Assembly (NCBI GenBank): GCA_014193315.1
Contig: BJHS01000016.1
Span: 1-44,798, forward strand
Direction: 5' to 3'
Length of the DNA stretch: 44,798 bases
Source of the DNA: Verrucomicrobiota bacterium
GTDB lineage: Bacteria; Verrucomicrobiota; Verrucomicrobiia; Opitutales; UBA953
The notes beneath the pieces were generated by a model. It ran no database searches. It saw only the letters and a list, made by a program, of their open reading frames with translations, and was not told the DNA's origin. Positions 25,159-32,689 of the stretch are shown here, in pieces. Position 1 is the stretch's first letter. The number at the start of each line of letters is the position of its first letter. Made by a program: the position numbers and the translations under genes.

Positions 25159-26055
25159 ATGAAAGCGCCTGCCTTGCCGACCGAAGCCCTGATGACCGTC
25201 ACCGGTCTACCCTACCCGCTGAAGGCGAAAGGCAAGGTGCGCGAGGTCTTCGACCTGGGCGAGCACTACCTAATCGTCGCGACCGACCGCCTCTCGGCGT
25301 TCGACGTCGTCATGCCCAACGGCGTCCCGGGCAAGGGTATCCTGCTCACGCAGATCAGCCTCTGGTGGTTCGAACAGGCCGCGGCGGTCTTCCCGACGCA
25401 CCTCGTGCCCGATCACCTCGCCGCGTTGACGCGCGCCCTCCAGGGCCACGAGCAGCTCATCCCGCGCTCGATGCTCGTCCGCAAACTCGTCCCCCTCCCG
25501 GTCGAGGCGGTCGTGCGCGGTTACCTCGCCGGCAGCGGTTTCAAGGAATACACCCGTACCGGCGCCATCCTCGACCACGCCCTACCCAAGAGCCTGCTCG
25601 ACGGCTCCCAACTGCCCGAGCCGATCTTCACGCCCTCGACCAAGGCCGCCGAAGGCCACGACGAGGCGATCACCCGCGCGCGATGCGCCGAAATCCTAGG
25701 TGAAAAGGTCTTCCGCACGGTGCACGACACGTCGATCGCGCTCTACCGCATGGGCAACGCGCGCGCGGCGAAGGCCGGCGTCATCCTGGCCGACACCAAG
25801 TTCGAGTTCGGCACCGCCCCCGATGGTTCGCTCGTCCTGATCGACGAAGTGCTCACGCCCGACTCCTCCCGCTACTGGCCACGCGAGAGCTGGCAGCCAG
25901 GCCGCTCGCAGCCTTCCTACGATAAGCAGTTCGTGCGCGATTGGCTCGAGGCGCAGCCGTGGAACAAGACGGCGCCGGGTCCTCGCCTGCCGGACGACGT
26001 GATCGCGAAGACGCAGGCGCTCTACCGCGAGTGCCTAGAACGTCTGACGGCCTGA
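25159..26055 (+). CDS. purC: Phosphoribosylaminoimidazole-succinocarboxamide synthase
   Basis: I take the ATG at 25159 (MKAPALPTEAL), preceded by AGG, giving 298 residues; an upstream ATG at 25120 would add 13 poorly conserved residues. Hallmarks of SAICAR synthase are GKVREVFDLGEHYLIVATDRLSAFDVVMPNGVPGKG, VEAVVRGYLAGSGFKEY, FTPSTKAAEGHDE, ILADTKFEFG and IDEVLTPDSSRYWP. It joins aspartate to CAIR with ATP in purine synthesis. The length (about 300 residues) is that of the longer, yeast-like PurC subtype seen in several phyla. Confidence 0.96.
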   Translation: MKAPALPTEALMTVTGLPYPLKAKGKVREVFDLGEHYLIVATDRLSAFDVVMPNGVPGKGILLTQISLWWFEQAAAVFPTHLVPDHLAALTRALQGHEQLIPRSMLVRKLVPLPVEAVVRGYLAGSGFKEYTRTGAILDHALPKSLLDGSQLPEPIFTPSTKAAEGHDEAITRARCAEILGEKVFRTVHDTSIALYRMGNARAAKAGVILADTKFEFGTAPDGSLVLIDEVLTPDSSRYWPRESWQPGRSQPSYDKQFVRDWLEAQPWNKTAPGPRLPDDVIAKTQALYRECLERLTA

Positions 26056-26064
26056 ACGCACCGG

Positions 26065-26118
26065 TCCGCTCATAAGCGGAGGAAAGTGAGCGAAGGTGGG
26101 CAAATACTTGCCCGCTCA
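26065..26118. other. Two consecutive hairpins between purC and marC
   Basis: TCCGCT-CATA-AGCGGA (26065-26080) starts 10 bp after the purC stop. A longer one follows: TGAGC, 6-nt bulge, GGGCAA-ATAC-TTGCCC, GCTCA (26088-26118). No T-run follows either, so they are not classic terminators; they could be a processing or attenuation structure before marC. Confidence 0.45.
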
Positions 26119-26161
26119 GCGTTTGCGTCCGCGCGGGCGCGTGTCATGCTGCATCGTCCGG

Positions 26162-26791
26162 ATGGATACGCTCAAACCCCTGCTCACTTTGCTCGCCGTG
26201 CTGAACCCGATCGGCGTGATTCCGTTCTTCATCCACTTCACCGCGGGGCTGACGCCGGCGCAACGTGGCCGGACGATCTGGGTGAGCACGCTGACGGTCT
26301 TCCTCGTCATCGCGGCGAGCGCCCTGGCCGGCCTGCAGCTCCTCCGCTTCTTCGGCATCTCCATTGCGTCGTTCCAGGTCGGCGGCGGCGTACTCCTGCT
26401 CATCAACGCGGTGCAGATGCTCAACGCGGAACCAGCCGACAGCCGAGCGAGCGACCTCAGCGCGGCGAACCAGAAGATCGACGCGGGCGATAGTGTGGCG
26501 GTGTCGCCGCTCGCCGTGCCGCTCATCACCGGGCCGGCCACGATCTCGACCATGATCATCTACGCCGAGAAATCACAGGGGCTCGCCGACCAAGCCCTGC
26601 TCGTGGGCTACGCCGTCGTCGGCGCGCTCGCGACCTTCGCCTGTCTCGCGGCCAGCACGCGGATCACGCGCTTCCTCGGCCAGACCGGCATCAATGTCAT
26701 GACCCGGCTCATGGGCCTGGTCCTCGCCGCCATCGGCGTGGAGATCATGGCCGACGGCCTCGGCAAGTTGTTCCCGGCGCTACTGCGCTGA
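26162..26791 (+). CDS. MarC-family integral membrane protein
   Basis: The ATG at 26162 gives a 209-residue protein with six hydrophobic segments and the MarC hallmarks: LLTLLAVLNPIGVIPFFI at the N-terminus, SIASFQVGGGVLLLINAVQML near 75-95, and SPLAVPLITGPATISTMIIY near 115-135. Despite the name, MarC is not part of the multiple-antibiotic-resistance operon's function, and the family's substrate is unknown. An upstream in-frame ATG (26096) adds a basic, unconserved stretch and lies in the hairpin region. Confidence 0.85.
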   Translation: MDTLKPLLTLLAVLNPIGVIPFFIHFTAGLTPAQRGRTIWVSTLTVFLVIAASALAGLQLLRFFGISIASFQVGGGVLLLINAVQMLNAEPADSRASDLSAANQKIDAGDSVAVSPLAVPLITGPATISTMIIYAEKSQGLADQALLVGYAVVGALATFACLAASTRITRFLGQTGINVMTRLMGLVLAAIGVEIMADGLGKLFPALLR

Positions 26792-26803
26792 GCGGGCCCG
26801 CGC

Positions 26804-27901
26804 TCAACCCGTGCAGTGGGGCATGCGCCACGAGAGGGGGGACCATCGGCTGGTCTTCCACCCATCGATGGTGGCGAGCTCGCGCACGAGGATCTCGCGC
26901 GCATGCACCTCGGCGTACAGGAAGGCCTGCGCGGGGCCGCTGAAGTGCGCGGCGTTGTCCGTGTTGAAGGTCGGGATACCGGCCGGCAACGGCTTGCCGA
27001 CGACCACCGGGGCGGGCTTCGGGCCGGTCCAAGCATAGACGCCGCGGACGTGGGTGTGGCCATAGAAGATGCCCGCGACGCGGTAGGGTTGGAGCGCCGC
27101 ATGAAAGGCCGCGACATCGGCGTAGTCCCACTCATGCTTGAGGACGATATCCTCGGCGACCTGGCCGCAGTAGCGGGCGAAGTCGACGTGGTGGGCGATG
27201 ACGACCGGTCGCCTGGAGGTGCCAACGTGCTTCGCGAGGTCGGCGACGAGGAAGTCGAGGCTTTCGACGGGGTCGTAGCGGCGCTTGCGCTTCACTTCCT
27301 TGACCTGCCCGACGGTGATGCCGAGGTGGACGAAGTGGACGGGGCCGGCGTCCCAAGAGTAGTGTAGCCCGTTGGCGGAGACGCCTTGGAGGTTCTTGCG
27401 CCGCTTATTCCGGTCGACGATACCGTCGAGCACGATGCCTTTGCCGTGTGGGCCGTCGTGGTTGCCGTGGATCTCGTAGACGGGGAACTTCAGCCGGCCC
27501 TCGACGCCGTCGAGCCCGTAGTCGTTCTGCCACTCGGCCCATTCGGTCCGCTGCATCTGTTGGATGACGGTCCCGTTCTTGTCACCGCTGTCGATGAGAT
27601 CACCCACGTGCAGGAGCGCGGCCAGCGGGGCGACTTGCCCGCCGCCGGCGGACTCGTCGATCGCCCGGCCAGGCAGGGCGTTGAGCGTGTCGACCAAGCC
27701 GGTGTTCATCGCGCGCGAGGCAGGCTGGAGACGGGATGGGTCGTCCTTGTCGGCGAAGTAATGCGTGTCGCCCACGACGGCGAAGGCCGCGAGCGGGGCC
27801 GCGGCCTTGATCTCCTCGACCGCGCGCAGAGCGGGACGGGCGAGGAAGGCCGCGGCGGTCGCGCCGGCGCCCAGCTGCAGGAAGGACCGACGGGGTAGCA
27901 T
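26804..27901 (-). CDS. Tat-exported calcineurin-like metallophosphoesterase
   Basis: A 365-residue protein opening MLPRRSFLQLGAGATAAAFLARPAL, a twin-arginine signal. The metallophosphoesterase motifs appear in order: GDTHYF (Asp-x-His), LLHVGDLIDSG (Gly-Asp), YEIHGNHDGP (Gly-Asn-His-Asp), VIAHHVDF (His) and FYGHTHVRG (Gly-His-x-His). Tat export suits a two-metal enzyme folded before export. It probably removes phosphate from phosphomonoesters or phosphodiesters in the periplasm. It converges with marC (12 bp between stops). Confidence 0.9.
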   Translation of the reverse strand: MLPRRSFLQLGAGATAAAFLARPALRAVEEIKAAAPLAAFAVVGDTHYFADKDDPSRLQPASRAMNTGLVDTLNALPGRAIDESAGGGQVAPLAALLHVGDLIDSGDKNGTVIQQMQRTEWAEWQNDYGLDGVEGRLKFPVYEIHGNHDGPHGKGIVLDGIVDRNKRRKNLQGVSANGLHYSWDAGPVHFVHLGITVGQVKEVKRKRRYDPVESLDFLVADLAKHVGTSRRPVVIAHHVDFARYCGQVAEDIVLKHEWDYADVAAFHAALQPYRVAGIFYGHTHVRGVYAWTGPKPAPVVVGKPLPAGIPTFNTDNAAHFSGPAQAFLYAEVHAREILVRELATIDGWKTSRWSPLSWRMPHCTG

Positions 27902-27943
27902 GCCACTTTGCTAGATGCGGCCCGGAAGACCTCAAACGCATAT

Positions 27944-28015
27944 CGGGGCCACACCCACTTAATGGGGTCAGACCCCATTAAGTGGGTCTGACCCTGTTAA
28001 TACGGTCTGGCCCCG
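27944..28015. repeat. REP-like palindromic element
   Basis: The core is a perfect inverted repeat with 17-bp arms (ACCCACTTAATGGGGTC at 27953-27969, a single A, then GACCCCATTAAGTGGGT at 27971-27987). A further copy of the TCTGACCC-N2-TTAA motif follows, and outer arms CGGGGCCA (27944-27951) and TGGCCCCG (28008-28015) close the element. The GGGGTCAGACCCC core is reminiscent of REP sequences mobilised by Y1-type (RAYT) transposases; no such gene is in the window. It sits between two divergent genes. Confidence 0.85.
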
Positions 28016-28063
28016 GTCGGAACCGCGGTGGACAGGCGGGGTCGGAATTGTTACCTCCTCCCC

Positions 28064-29185
28064 ATGCGCCCCTCCCTGCTCCTCGCCCTCGCGCCTTTGC
28101 TGGCCTTGGCCGCGCCCGCCGAACCAAAATTCCGCCTTCAGGAGATCGATAAGGTCTCCATCGGCTACGGTCTCGCGATCGCCGACGTGGATGGCGACGG
28201 AAAGCCGGACATCCTCTTGGCCGATCAACACACGGTGCAGTGGTACCAGAACCCGACGTGGAAGAAGCACGTCATCGCGGAGAACCTGACGAAACTCGAC
28301 CACGTCTGTATCGCGGCCCAAGTGGTCGACGGCAAGTGCGAGGTGGCGGTGGGCGCGGGCTGGAATCCTGCCGACACCGTCAACAGCGGCGCGGTCTTCT
28401 ACCTGAAGGCCCCGGCCGACCCGACCCAGAAGTGGGCAGCAATCGAGCTCCCGCACGAACCGACCGTCCACCGCATGCAATGGGTGCAGGTCGACGCCCA
28501 GCGCTGGGATCTCGTCGTGCAGCCGCTCCACGGCCGCGGCAACAAGAACACGGTCGGCGAAGGCGCGAAGATGATCGCCTACGAGAAGCCGGCCGACCCC
28601 ACGCAGCCGTGGAAACTCCACCCGGTCAACGACGCTGGTCATGTGACGCATAACCTGCAGCCGACGCGTTGGAACGCCGGCCCGGCCCAGCAGATCCTGT
28701 CCGGTTCCAAGGAAGGCATCTGGTTCAACACCTTCGAGGCCGGCGCCTGGACCAAAACCCCGCTGACGAACGTCCCCACCGGCGAACTCCGCGACGGCAA
28801 GCTCGCCAACGGCCGGCGCTTCCTCGCGACGGTCGAGCCCTTCCACGGCACGACGTCGGCGATCTACACGCAGGACGCCGGCGGCAAGTGGGTCCGTCAG
28901 CAACTGCTCGACGGTTTCAAGGAAGGCCACGCGGTCGCGGTCGCCGACTTCCTCGGCACGGGCTCGGACCAGTATGCGGTGGGCTGGCGCGGCGCCGACC
29001 CGGGCATCCGCCTGCTGACCCCGCTCGACGCCGACGGCAAGACGTGGCGCACGAGCACACTCACGACCAAGGAGGTCGCGGTCGAGGACTTCAAGGCGGC
29101 CGACCTCGACGGCGACGGCAAGCCCGACCTCATCGTCGCGGGTCGTCAGACCAAGAACCTCGTCATCCTCTGGAACGCCCGATGA
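28064..29185 (+). CDS. Secreted VCBS/FG-GAP repeat protein
   Basis: The ATG at 28064 gives 373 residues with a signal peptide (MRPSLLLALAPLLALAAPAE). Calcium-binding FG-GAP/VCBS-type loops are seen at both ends: IADVDGDGKPDILLAD near 42-57 and AADLDGDGKPDLIVAG near 345-360, with a weaker VADFLGTGSDQYAVGW in between. These build a beta-propeller. In Verrucomicrobia such proteins are common in periplasmic carbohydrate loci, with unknown ligands. The stop overlaps the next ATG (ATGA at 29182-29185), coupling it to the DUF4380-type lipoprotein. Confidence 0.85.
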   Translation: MRPSLLLALAPLLALAAPAEPKFRLQEIDKVSIGYGLAIADVDGDGKPDILLADQHTVQWYQNPTWKKHVIAENLTKLDHVCIAAQVVDGKCEVAVGAGWNPADTVNSGAVFYLKAPADPTQKWAAIELPHEPTVHRMQWVQVDAQRWDLVVQPLHGRGNKNTVGEGAKMIAYEKPADPTQPWKLHPVNDAGHVTHNLQPTRWNAGPAQQILSGSKEGIWFNTFEAGAWTKTPLTNVPTGELRDGKLANGRRFLATVEPFHGTTSAIYTQDAGGKWVRQQLLDGFKEGHAVAVADFLGTGSDQYAVGWRGADPGIRLLTPLDADGKTWRTSTLTTKEVAVEDFKAADLDGDGKPDLIVAGRQTKNLVILWNAR

Positions 29186-30129
29186 CGCGTCGCGCGGCTT
29201 GCGTCCTCCTGCTCGCGCTGGCCGGGTGCACCGCGCCCGAGTCACCGACGAACTACCGCGGCTGGGCGAACCCCGCCATCGTCCGCGGCGACGGGATCGA
29301 AGCCGTGGTGATTCCCTCCCTCGGGCGGATCATGGACCTGCGCCGCCCGGGCGAGAAGGAGGGCGTGCTTTGGCAGAATCCCGACCTGCGCGGCGAGGCT
29401 GTCCGGCCCGAGGCCGAGACCTGGACGAACTTCGGCGGCGACAAGACCTGGCCGGCGCCGGAATCCCGCTGGATGAAGAGCGCCGCCGGGAAATGGATGC
29501 CGCCCAAGGTCTTCGACCAGAGCCGCCTCACCGCGCGCCTGACCGCGGAAGGTCTCCTGCTAGAATCACCCGTCGACGCCCTCTCCGGCGTGCGCTTCAC
29601 GCGCCTGATCCGCCCCGCCGGCCGCCGCACCCTCGCCGTCACCACCACGTACACCAAGGTCCAAGGAGATCCGATCCAGATCGCCGTCTGGGTCGTCACC
29701 CAGCTCGCCGAGCCCCGGGTCATCGCCACCACCGCCAACCCCGTGGGTAACCCGGTGAACCTCGGCTTCGGCAAGGTCAAAGGCGTCGAGATCGAGCAAG
29801 GCGTCGTCTTCTGGAAACGCTTCCCGGACGTCTGCGCCAAGCTCGGCACCACCGGCCGCGCCCTCGCCTGGGTCGGCGATCGCCACACGCTGCTGATCAC
29901 CTCCGTCCCGGGTGAGCCGACCGGCGTCTTCGCCGGCGAAGGCAACAGCGCCGAACTCTACGTGAATCCCGACCCCCTCCCCTACGTCGAACTCGAGACC
30001 CTAGGGCACCTCCGGACCCTGCGCGTCGGCGAGTCGACCGCGTGCACCAACTTCTACCGGCTCGACGAGACCCGCGAGGGCGAGGCTCCCAAGGCGGCCG
30101 CCCGCCGGCTGCTCGAGTCGGCCCGCTAG
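29182..30129 (+). CDS. DUF4380-type lipoprotein
   Basis: A 315-residue protein beginning in the ATGA overlap. A lipoprotein signal (TRRAACVLLLALAGC, Cys17) is followed by a beta-rich body: GIEAVVIPSLGRIMDLRRPGEKEGVLWQNPDL, then TWTNFGGDKTWPAPESRW, which I recall as the hallmark region of DUF4380. It probably folds like aldose-epimerase/galactose-mutarotase domains and binds sugars at the membrane, paired with the VCBS protein; the exact role is not known. Confidence 0.78.
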   Translation: MTRRAACVLLLALAGCTAPESPTNYRGWANPAIVRGDGIEAVVIPSLGRIMDLRRPGEKEGVLWQNPDLRGEAVRPEAETWTNFGGDKTWPAPESRWMKSAAGKWMPPKVFDQSRLTARLTAEGLLLESPVDALSGVRFTRLIRPAGRRTLAVTTTYTKVQGDPIQIAVWVVTQLAEPRVIATTANPVGNPVNLGFGKVKGVEIEQGVVFWKRFPDVCAKLGTTGRALAWVGDRHTLLITSVPGEPTGVFAGEGNSAELYVNPDPLPYVELETLGHLRTLRVGESTACTNFYRLDETREGEAPKAAARRLLESAR

Positions 30130-30134
30130 GCACG

Positions 30135-30157
30135 AAAAAGCCCTCCGGGCGGAGGGC
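30135..30157 (-). terminator. Terminator of the tRNA-Gln gene
   Basis: On the minus strand GCCCTCC-GCCC-GGAGGGC (30140-30157) is followed by TTTTT (30135-30139). It lies 13 bp past the tRNA 3' end and faces the DUF4380-type gene, which it may also serve from the other strand less well. Confidence 0.8.
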
Positions 30158-30170
30158 TTCGTGATTCAGG

Positions 30171-30244
30171 TGGTAGTCCGACTAGGATTCGAACCTAGAC
30201 AAGGAGAATCAGAATCTCCTGTGCTACCATTACACCATCGGACT
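30171..30244 (-). tRNA. tRNA-Gln (anticodon CTG)
   Basis: The minus strand reads as a complete tRNA: acceptor arms AGTCCGA/TCGGACT, a D-arm containing TAATGGTAGCA, anticodon stem GGAGA/TCTCC around the loop TTCTGAT (anticodon CTG, Gln), a T-arm with GGTTCGAATCC, and discriminator A with an encoded CCA (30171-30173). A terminator follows directly. A weak promoter candidate (TTGACG at 30282-30287) lies upstream. Confidence 0.93.
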
Positions 30245-30445
30245 GTCCTGAGTCGTCTGACGATGGGAAGCCCCGGCCTTTCGTCAAAACGAAAGAGAGG
30301 CCAAAAAACCGCCAAAAGGCCGACTAGCCATCACTTCCCGCGACTTCGTCGCGCCTTGGCCGCCACCCGAACCAACGGCCGGAGACGGCGGGTGGTCTCC
30401 TCCCGATCGGGATCGTGAGGCGAAAATCGTTCCCCGGCATGCGCT

Positions 30446-30673
30446 TCACGCCAACCTACGCATCGTCCGCGCGTAATCCTTCATGACGCCTTTGATGGTG
30501 GCGGCAACTTCCCCCGCCGAGGGACGGGAGCGCAACGGCGTGATCGTGATCGTGCCGCCTGCATGGACCTCGACGTTGACGTCGTCACTGGTCTTCAGCC
30601 GCGCCAGTTCCATTAAAGCAACGTCAAAGACCAAGGCGTGGAGTTTTCCGATTTTGGTGATTTTTTTGTGCAT
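30446..30673 (-). CDS. AbrB/MazE-type transcription regulator (orphan antitoxin-like)
   Basis: The ATG at 30673 gives a 75-residue protein opening MHKKITKIGKLHALVFDVALMELARL, the swapped-hairpin beginning of the AbrB/MazE fold, followed by VNVEVHAGGTITITPLR. The C-terminal third is a basic helix (IKGVMKDYARTMRRLA). Antitoxins of this type repress their own promoter and bind a MazF-like toxin through the tail. No toxin gene follows: downstream lie 200 bp without a frame and then tRNA-Gln. It is therefore an orphan antitoxin or a stand-alone regulator. Its promoter overlaps a perfect palindrome (30676-30694), and the mRNA may be leaderless. Confidence 0.78.
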   Translation of the reverse strand: MHKKITKIGKLHALVFDVALMELARLKTSDDVNVEVHAGGTITITPLRSRPSAGEVAATIKGVMKDYARTMRRLA

Positions 30674-30675
30674 GG

Positions 30676-30694
30676 TGCAATGTATCACATTGCA
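30676..30694. promoter_or_regulatory. Operator palindrome at the AbrB/MazE-type gene
   Basis: TGCAATGT-ATC-ACATTGCA is a perfect inverted repeat with 8-bp arms, beginning 2 bp upstream of the ATG. It covers the predicted -10 element, so binding by the gene's own product would block transcription. Confidence 0.7.
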
Positions 30695-30709
30695 GCGGAT
30701 TTTTGCCAA
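30681..30709 (-). promoter_or_regulatory. Promoter of the AbrB/MazE-type gene
   Basis: On the minus strand: TTGGCA (30709-30704), a 17-bp spacer, and an extended TGT-GATACA -10 (GATACA at 30686-30681). The predicted start of transcription falls at or within 2 bp of the ATG, suggesting a leaderless mRNA. Confidence 0.6.
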
Positions 30710-30748
30710 GCGGGCACAGGCTGCTGGGGGTATTTCCGACTCCAACCG

Positions 30749-31669
30749 CTACTTCCGCTGCTTCGCGGGCGGCAAGGTATCGTCGATCGCCCACTCCGGC
30801 CAGGTCTCGCGGGTGTACTGCTGGAGCGCGAGGATGGCATCGCGGAGCAGCGGCGAAGGCTCGCCGTTCCAGCGGAGCCCGATCTCCGCCGGGGCGAAAC
30901 CGCTCAAGGGCAACGCCCGGACCTCCGGATGCTCGATCGCCTCCGGGATGGCCAGGTTCACGCCCCACCCTTCCCCGTTGGCCACGTAGCTGGTGACCAT
31001 CTCCATGGAGGTGGCCTCGACCGCCTGCGGCCAGGTCACGCCCAGCTTGCGGAGATCGCGCTGGAAACTGCGGGTCACGCTGCTGGCCGCCGGCAGGCTC
31101 ACCAAGGGCTCGCGCAGTTTCTTCTGCTTCCAAAGGTCCGCCGCCTGCTTCAGGGCGCACTTCCGCGGGACCAGCAGGACGAGCGGCACGCCCGTCAACC
31201 GCAGCTGCCCAAGGCGCGCACCGGGCTTCTGGTCGATCGGGACCACGGCGAGGTCGATGAGGCCATCGCGCAGCCAGGTCTCGAACTGTACCTGATAGCC
31301 GGACCGCAGGCTGAGCTGGAGGCGTGGGTGGCGCTCGCGCAGCCGCCGCGTCACGGTCGGGATGTGCAGACGCAGAACGAGCTCCGAAGCCCCGAGCCGC
31401 AGCTCCGGACGCTCCTCGTTGCGCAACTGACCGGCGAGCGCGGGCAAGCCGGAGAAGAACGGCTCGATGTGGGCGAAGAGTTTGCGCCCCGCCGGGGTCA
31501 GCCGAAAGGGACTACGCTCGAAAAGCCGCGTCACCAGGTCGGCTTCCAGGGCGCCCATCTGTCCGCTGACCGCCGGCTGCTGGATCCCATACGGGATGTG
31601 GCGCACCGCGGCGCTGATGCCGCCATGCTTCGCCACATAGTAGAACAGTTCGAGGTGATGCACGTTCAT
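30749..31669 (-). CDS. LysR-family transcriptional regulator
   Basis: Start taken at the ATG at 31669 (MNVHHLELFYYVAKHGGISAA), giving 306 residues. The winged helix-turn-helix covers the first 60 residues (GISAAVRHIPYGIQQPAVSGQMGALEADLVTRLFERSPF), and the effector-binding domain follows (LRLGASELVLRLHIPTVTRRLRERHP; LVSLPAASSVTRSFQRDL). It is divergent from the CarF-type gene, with 128 bp between start codons, the usual arrangement for a LysR regulator and its target. That region holds an AT-rich island (about 31741-31758), unusual for this genome. The effector is unknown. Confidence 0.9.
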   Translation of the reverse strand: MNVHHLELFYYVAKHGGISAAVRHIPYGIQQPAVSGQMGALEADLVTRLFERSPFRLTPAGRKLFAHIEPFFSGLPALAGQLRNEERPELRLGASELVLRLHIPTVTRRLRERHPRLQLSLRSGYQVQFETWLRDGLIDLAVVPIDQKPGARLGQLRLTGVPLVLLVPRKCALKQAADLWKQKKLREPLVSLPAASSVTRSFQRDLRKLGVTWPQAVEATSMEMVTSYVANGEGWGVNLAIPEAIEHPEVRALPLSGFAPAEIGLRWNGEPSPLLRDAILALQQYTRETWPEWAIDDTLPPAKQRK

Positions 31670-31797
31670 GGGGCCGAGATGCAATTGTCCACGTTCCCGG
31701 CGGCGAAGCAACGCCCATTCCCCTGTTGTATGGACCCTATCAATATTATCGATTAACGGGTTTACCCCCAAAGGCGTATCATGGTCGTCCTCAAACC

Positions 31798-32436
31798 ATG
31801 CATTCCGCCCTACTCATCGCCTTGCAAGCCCTCGGGGTCGTCCTGCTGGCCGACTTCGTCGCGGGTTTGGTTCACTGGCTGGAGGACGCCTACGGCTCGG
31901 AGGACACCCCGTTGGTCGGCCCGCTACTGATCAAGCCGAACATCGTCCACCATCACCACCCGCGCTTTTTCACGAAGCTCAGCTGGTGGCAGAGCTCCTG
32001 GGACCTCCTGCTGGTCGGAGCCGCGATCCTCGGCGTGGCCGCCTGGCTGGACGCGCTCACCTGGCAGGTCGGGCTCTTCGTGATCATCAGCGTCAACGCC
32101 AACCAGATCCACAAATGGTCGCACATGTCGCGCGCCGAGGTCGGCCCCGTCGTGGCCTTCCTCCAGGACTGCCGGATCCTGCTCACGCCGCGCCAGCACG
32201 CCTTGCACCATACGGATCCGAAGAACACCTACTACTGCCCGGTGACCAACCTCATGAATCCGGTGCTCGAAGCCATCCGCTTCTGGGATCGGCTGGAGAC
32301 CGCCGTCGCATGGCTGACCGGTATCGGACACCGCCATGACGCGTCCAACCGCGGGCAAGGGTCTGGCCCGGCCTGGCTCGCTGATTATCGGCCCGTGCGC
32401 ACCAGCCGCGCCCCCGCGGTCCGCGACGACGTTTGA
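31798..32436 (+). CDS. carF: CarF/PEDS1-type lipid desaturase (plasmanylethanolamine desaturase family)
   Basis: The ATG at 31798 gives 212 residues, the usual family length. About three to four hydrophobic segments surround a rich set of histidines: LADFVAGLVHWLEDAYG (18-33), PNIVHHHHPRFF (48-58), ANQIHKWSHM (101-110) and TPRQHALHHTDPKNTYYCPVTNLMNP (130-155). These match the di-iron lipid desaturase domain of CarF in Myxococcus and TMEM189 in animals, which introduce the vinyl-ether bond of plasmalogens. Older annotation calls it Kua or fatty-acid desaturase. A divergent LysR gene may control it. Substrate assignment is by family resemblance. Confidence 0.8.
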   Translation: MHSALLIALQALGVVLLADFVAGLVHWLEDAYGSEDTPLVGPLLIKPNIVHHHHPRFFTKLSWWQSSWDLLLVGAAILGVAAWLDALTWQVGLFVIISVNANQIHKWSHMSRAEVGPVVAFLQDCRILLTPRQHALHHTDPKNTYYCPVTNLMNPVLEAIRFWDRLETAVAWLTGIGHRHDASNRGQGSGPAWLADYRPVRTSRAPAVRDDV

Positions 32437-32467
32437 CGGCGTCTGCCGCTCCCACCTCTAGGCCCTC

Positions 32468-32653
32468 ATGACCACCCCCAACCCGAAACTCGGTTGGTTC
32501 GTCCACGCCCTGCTCGGCGCATCCATCCTCGGCGGGATCGGGTTCCTCGGTGGCTTCTTCGGCCCGATGATTTTCAAGCCCGAGGCCAACCAAGGCCCGC
32601 TGCTCGGCATCTTCATCACCGGTCCGCTCGGCGCCGTCCTCGGTCATCAATGA
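32468..32653 (+). CDS. Small membrane protein (61 aa)
   Basis: A 61-residue frame 31 bp after the desaturase gene. It has two glycine-rich hydrophobic segments: ALLGASILGGIGFLGGFFGPMIF and GPLLGIFITGPLGAVLG. No family is recognised. Its position suggests cotranscription with the desaturase, as an accessory or lipid-binding peptide, but there is no direct evidence. Confidence 0.6.
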   Translation: MTTPNPKLGWFVHALLGASILGGIGFLGGFFGPMIFKPEANQGPLLGIFITGPLGAVLGHQ

Positions 32654-32689
32654 TATTTTACTGTTAACAAATTTCGGGTTTTTCTCCCA

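Noticed and set aside
30245-30445. MazF-like toxin gene downstream of the AbrB/MazE-type gene
   Set aside because: No frame of suitable length or sequence on the minus strand before tRNA-Gln.
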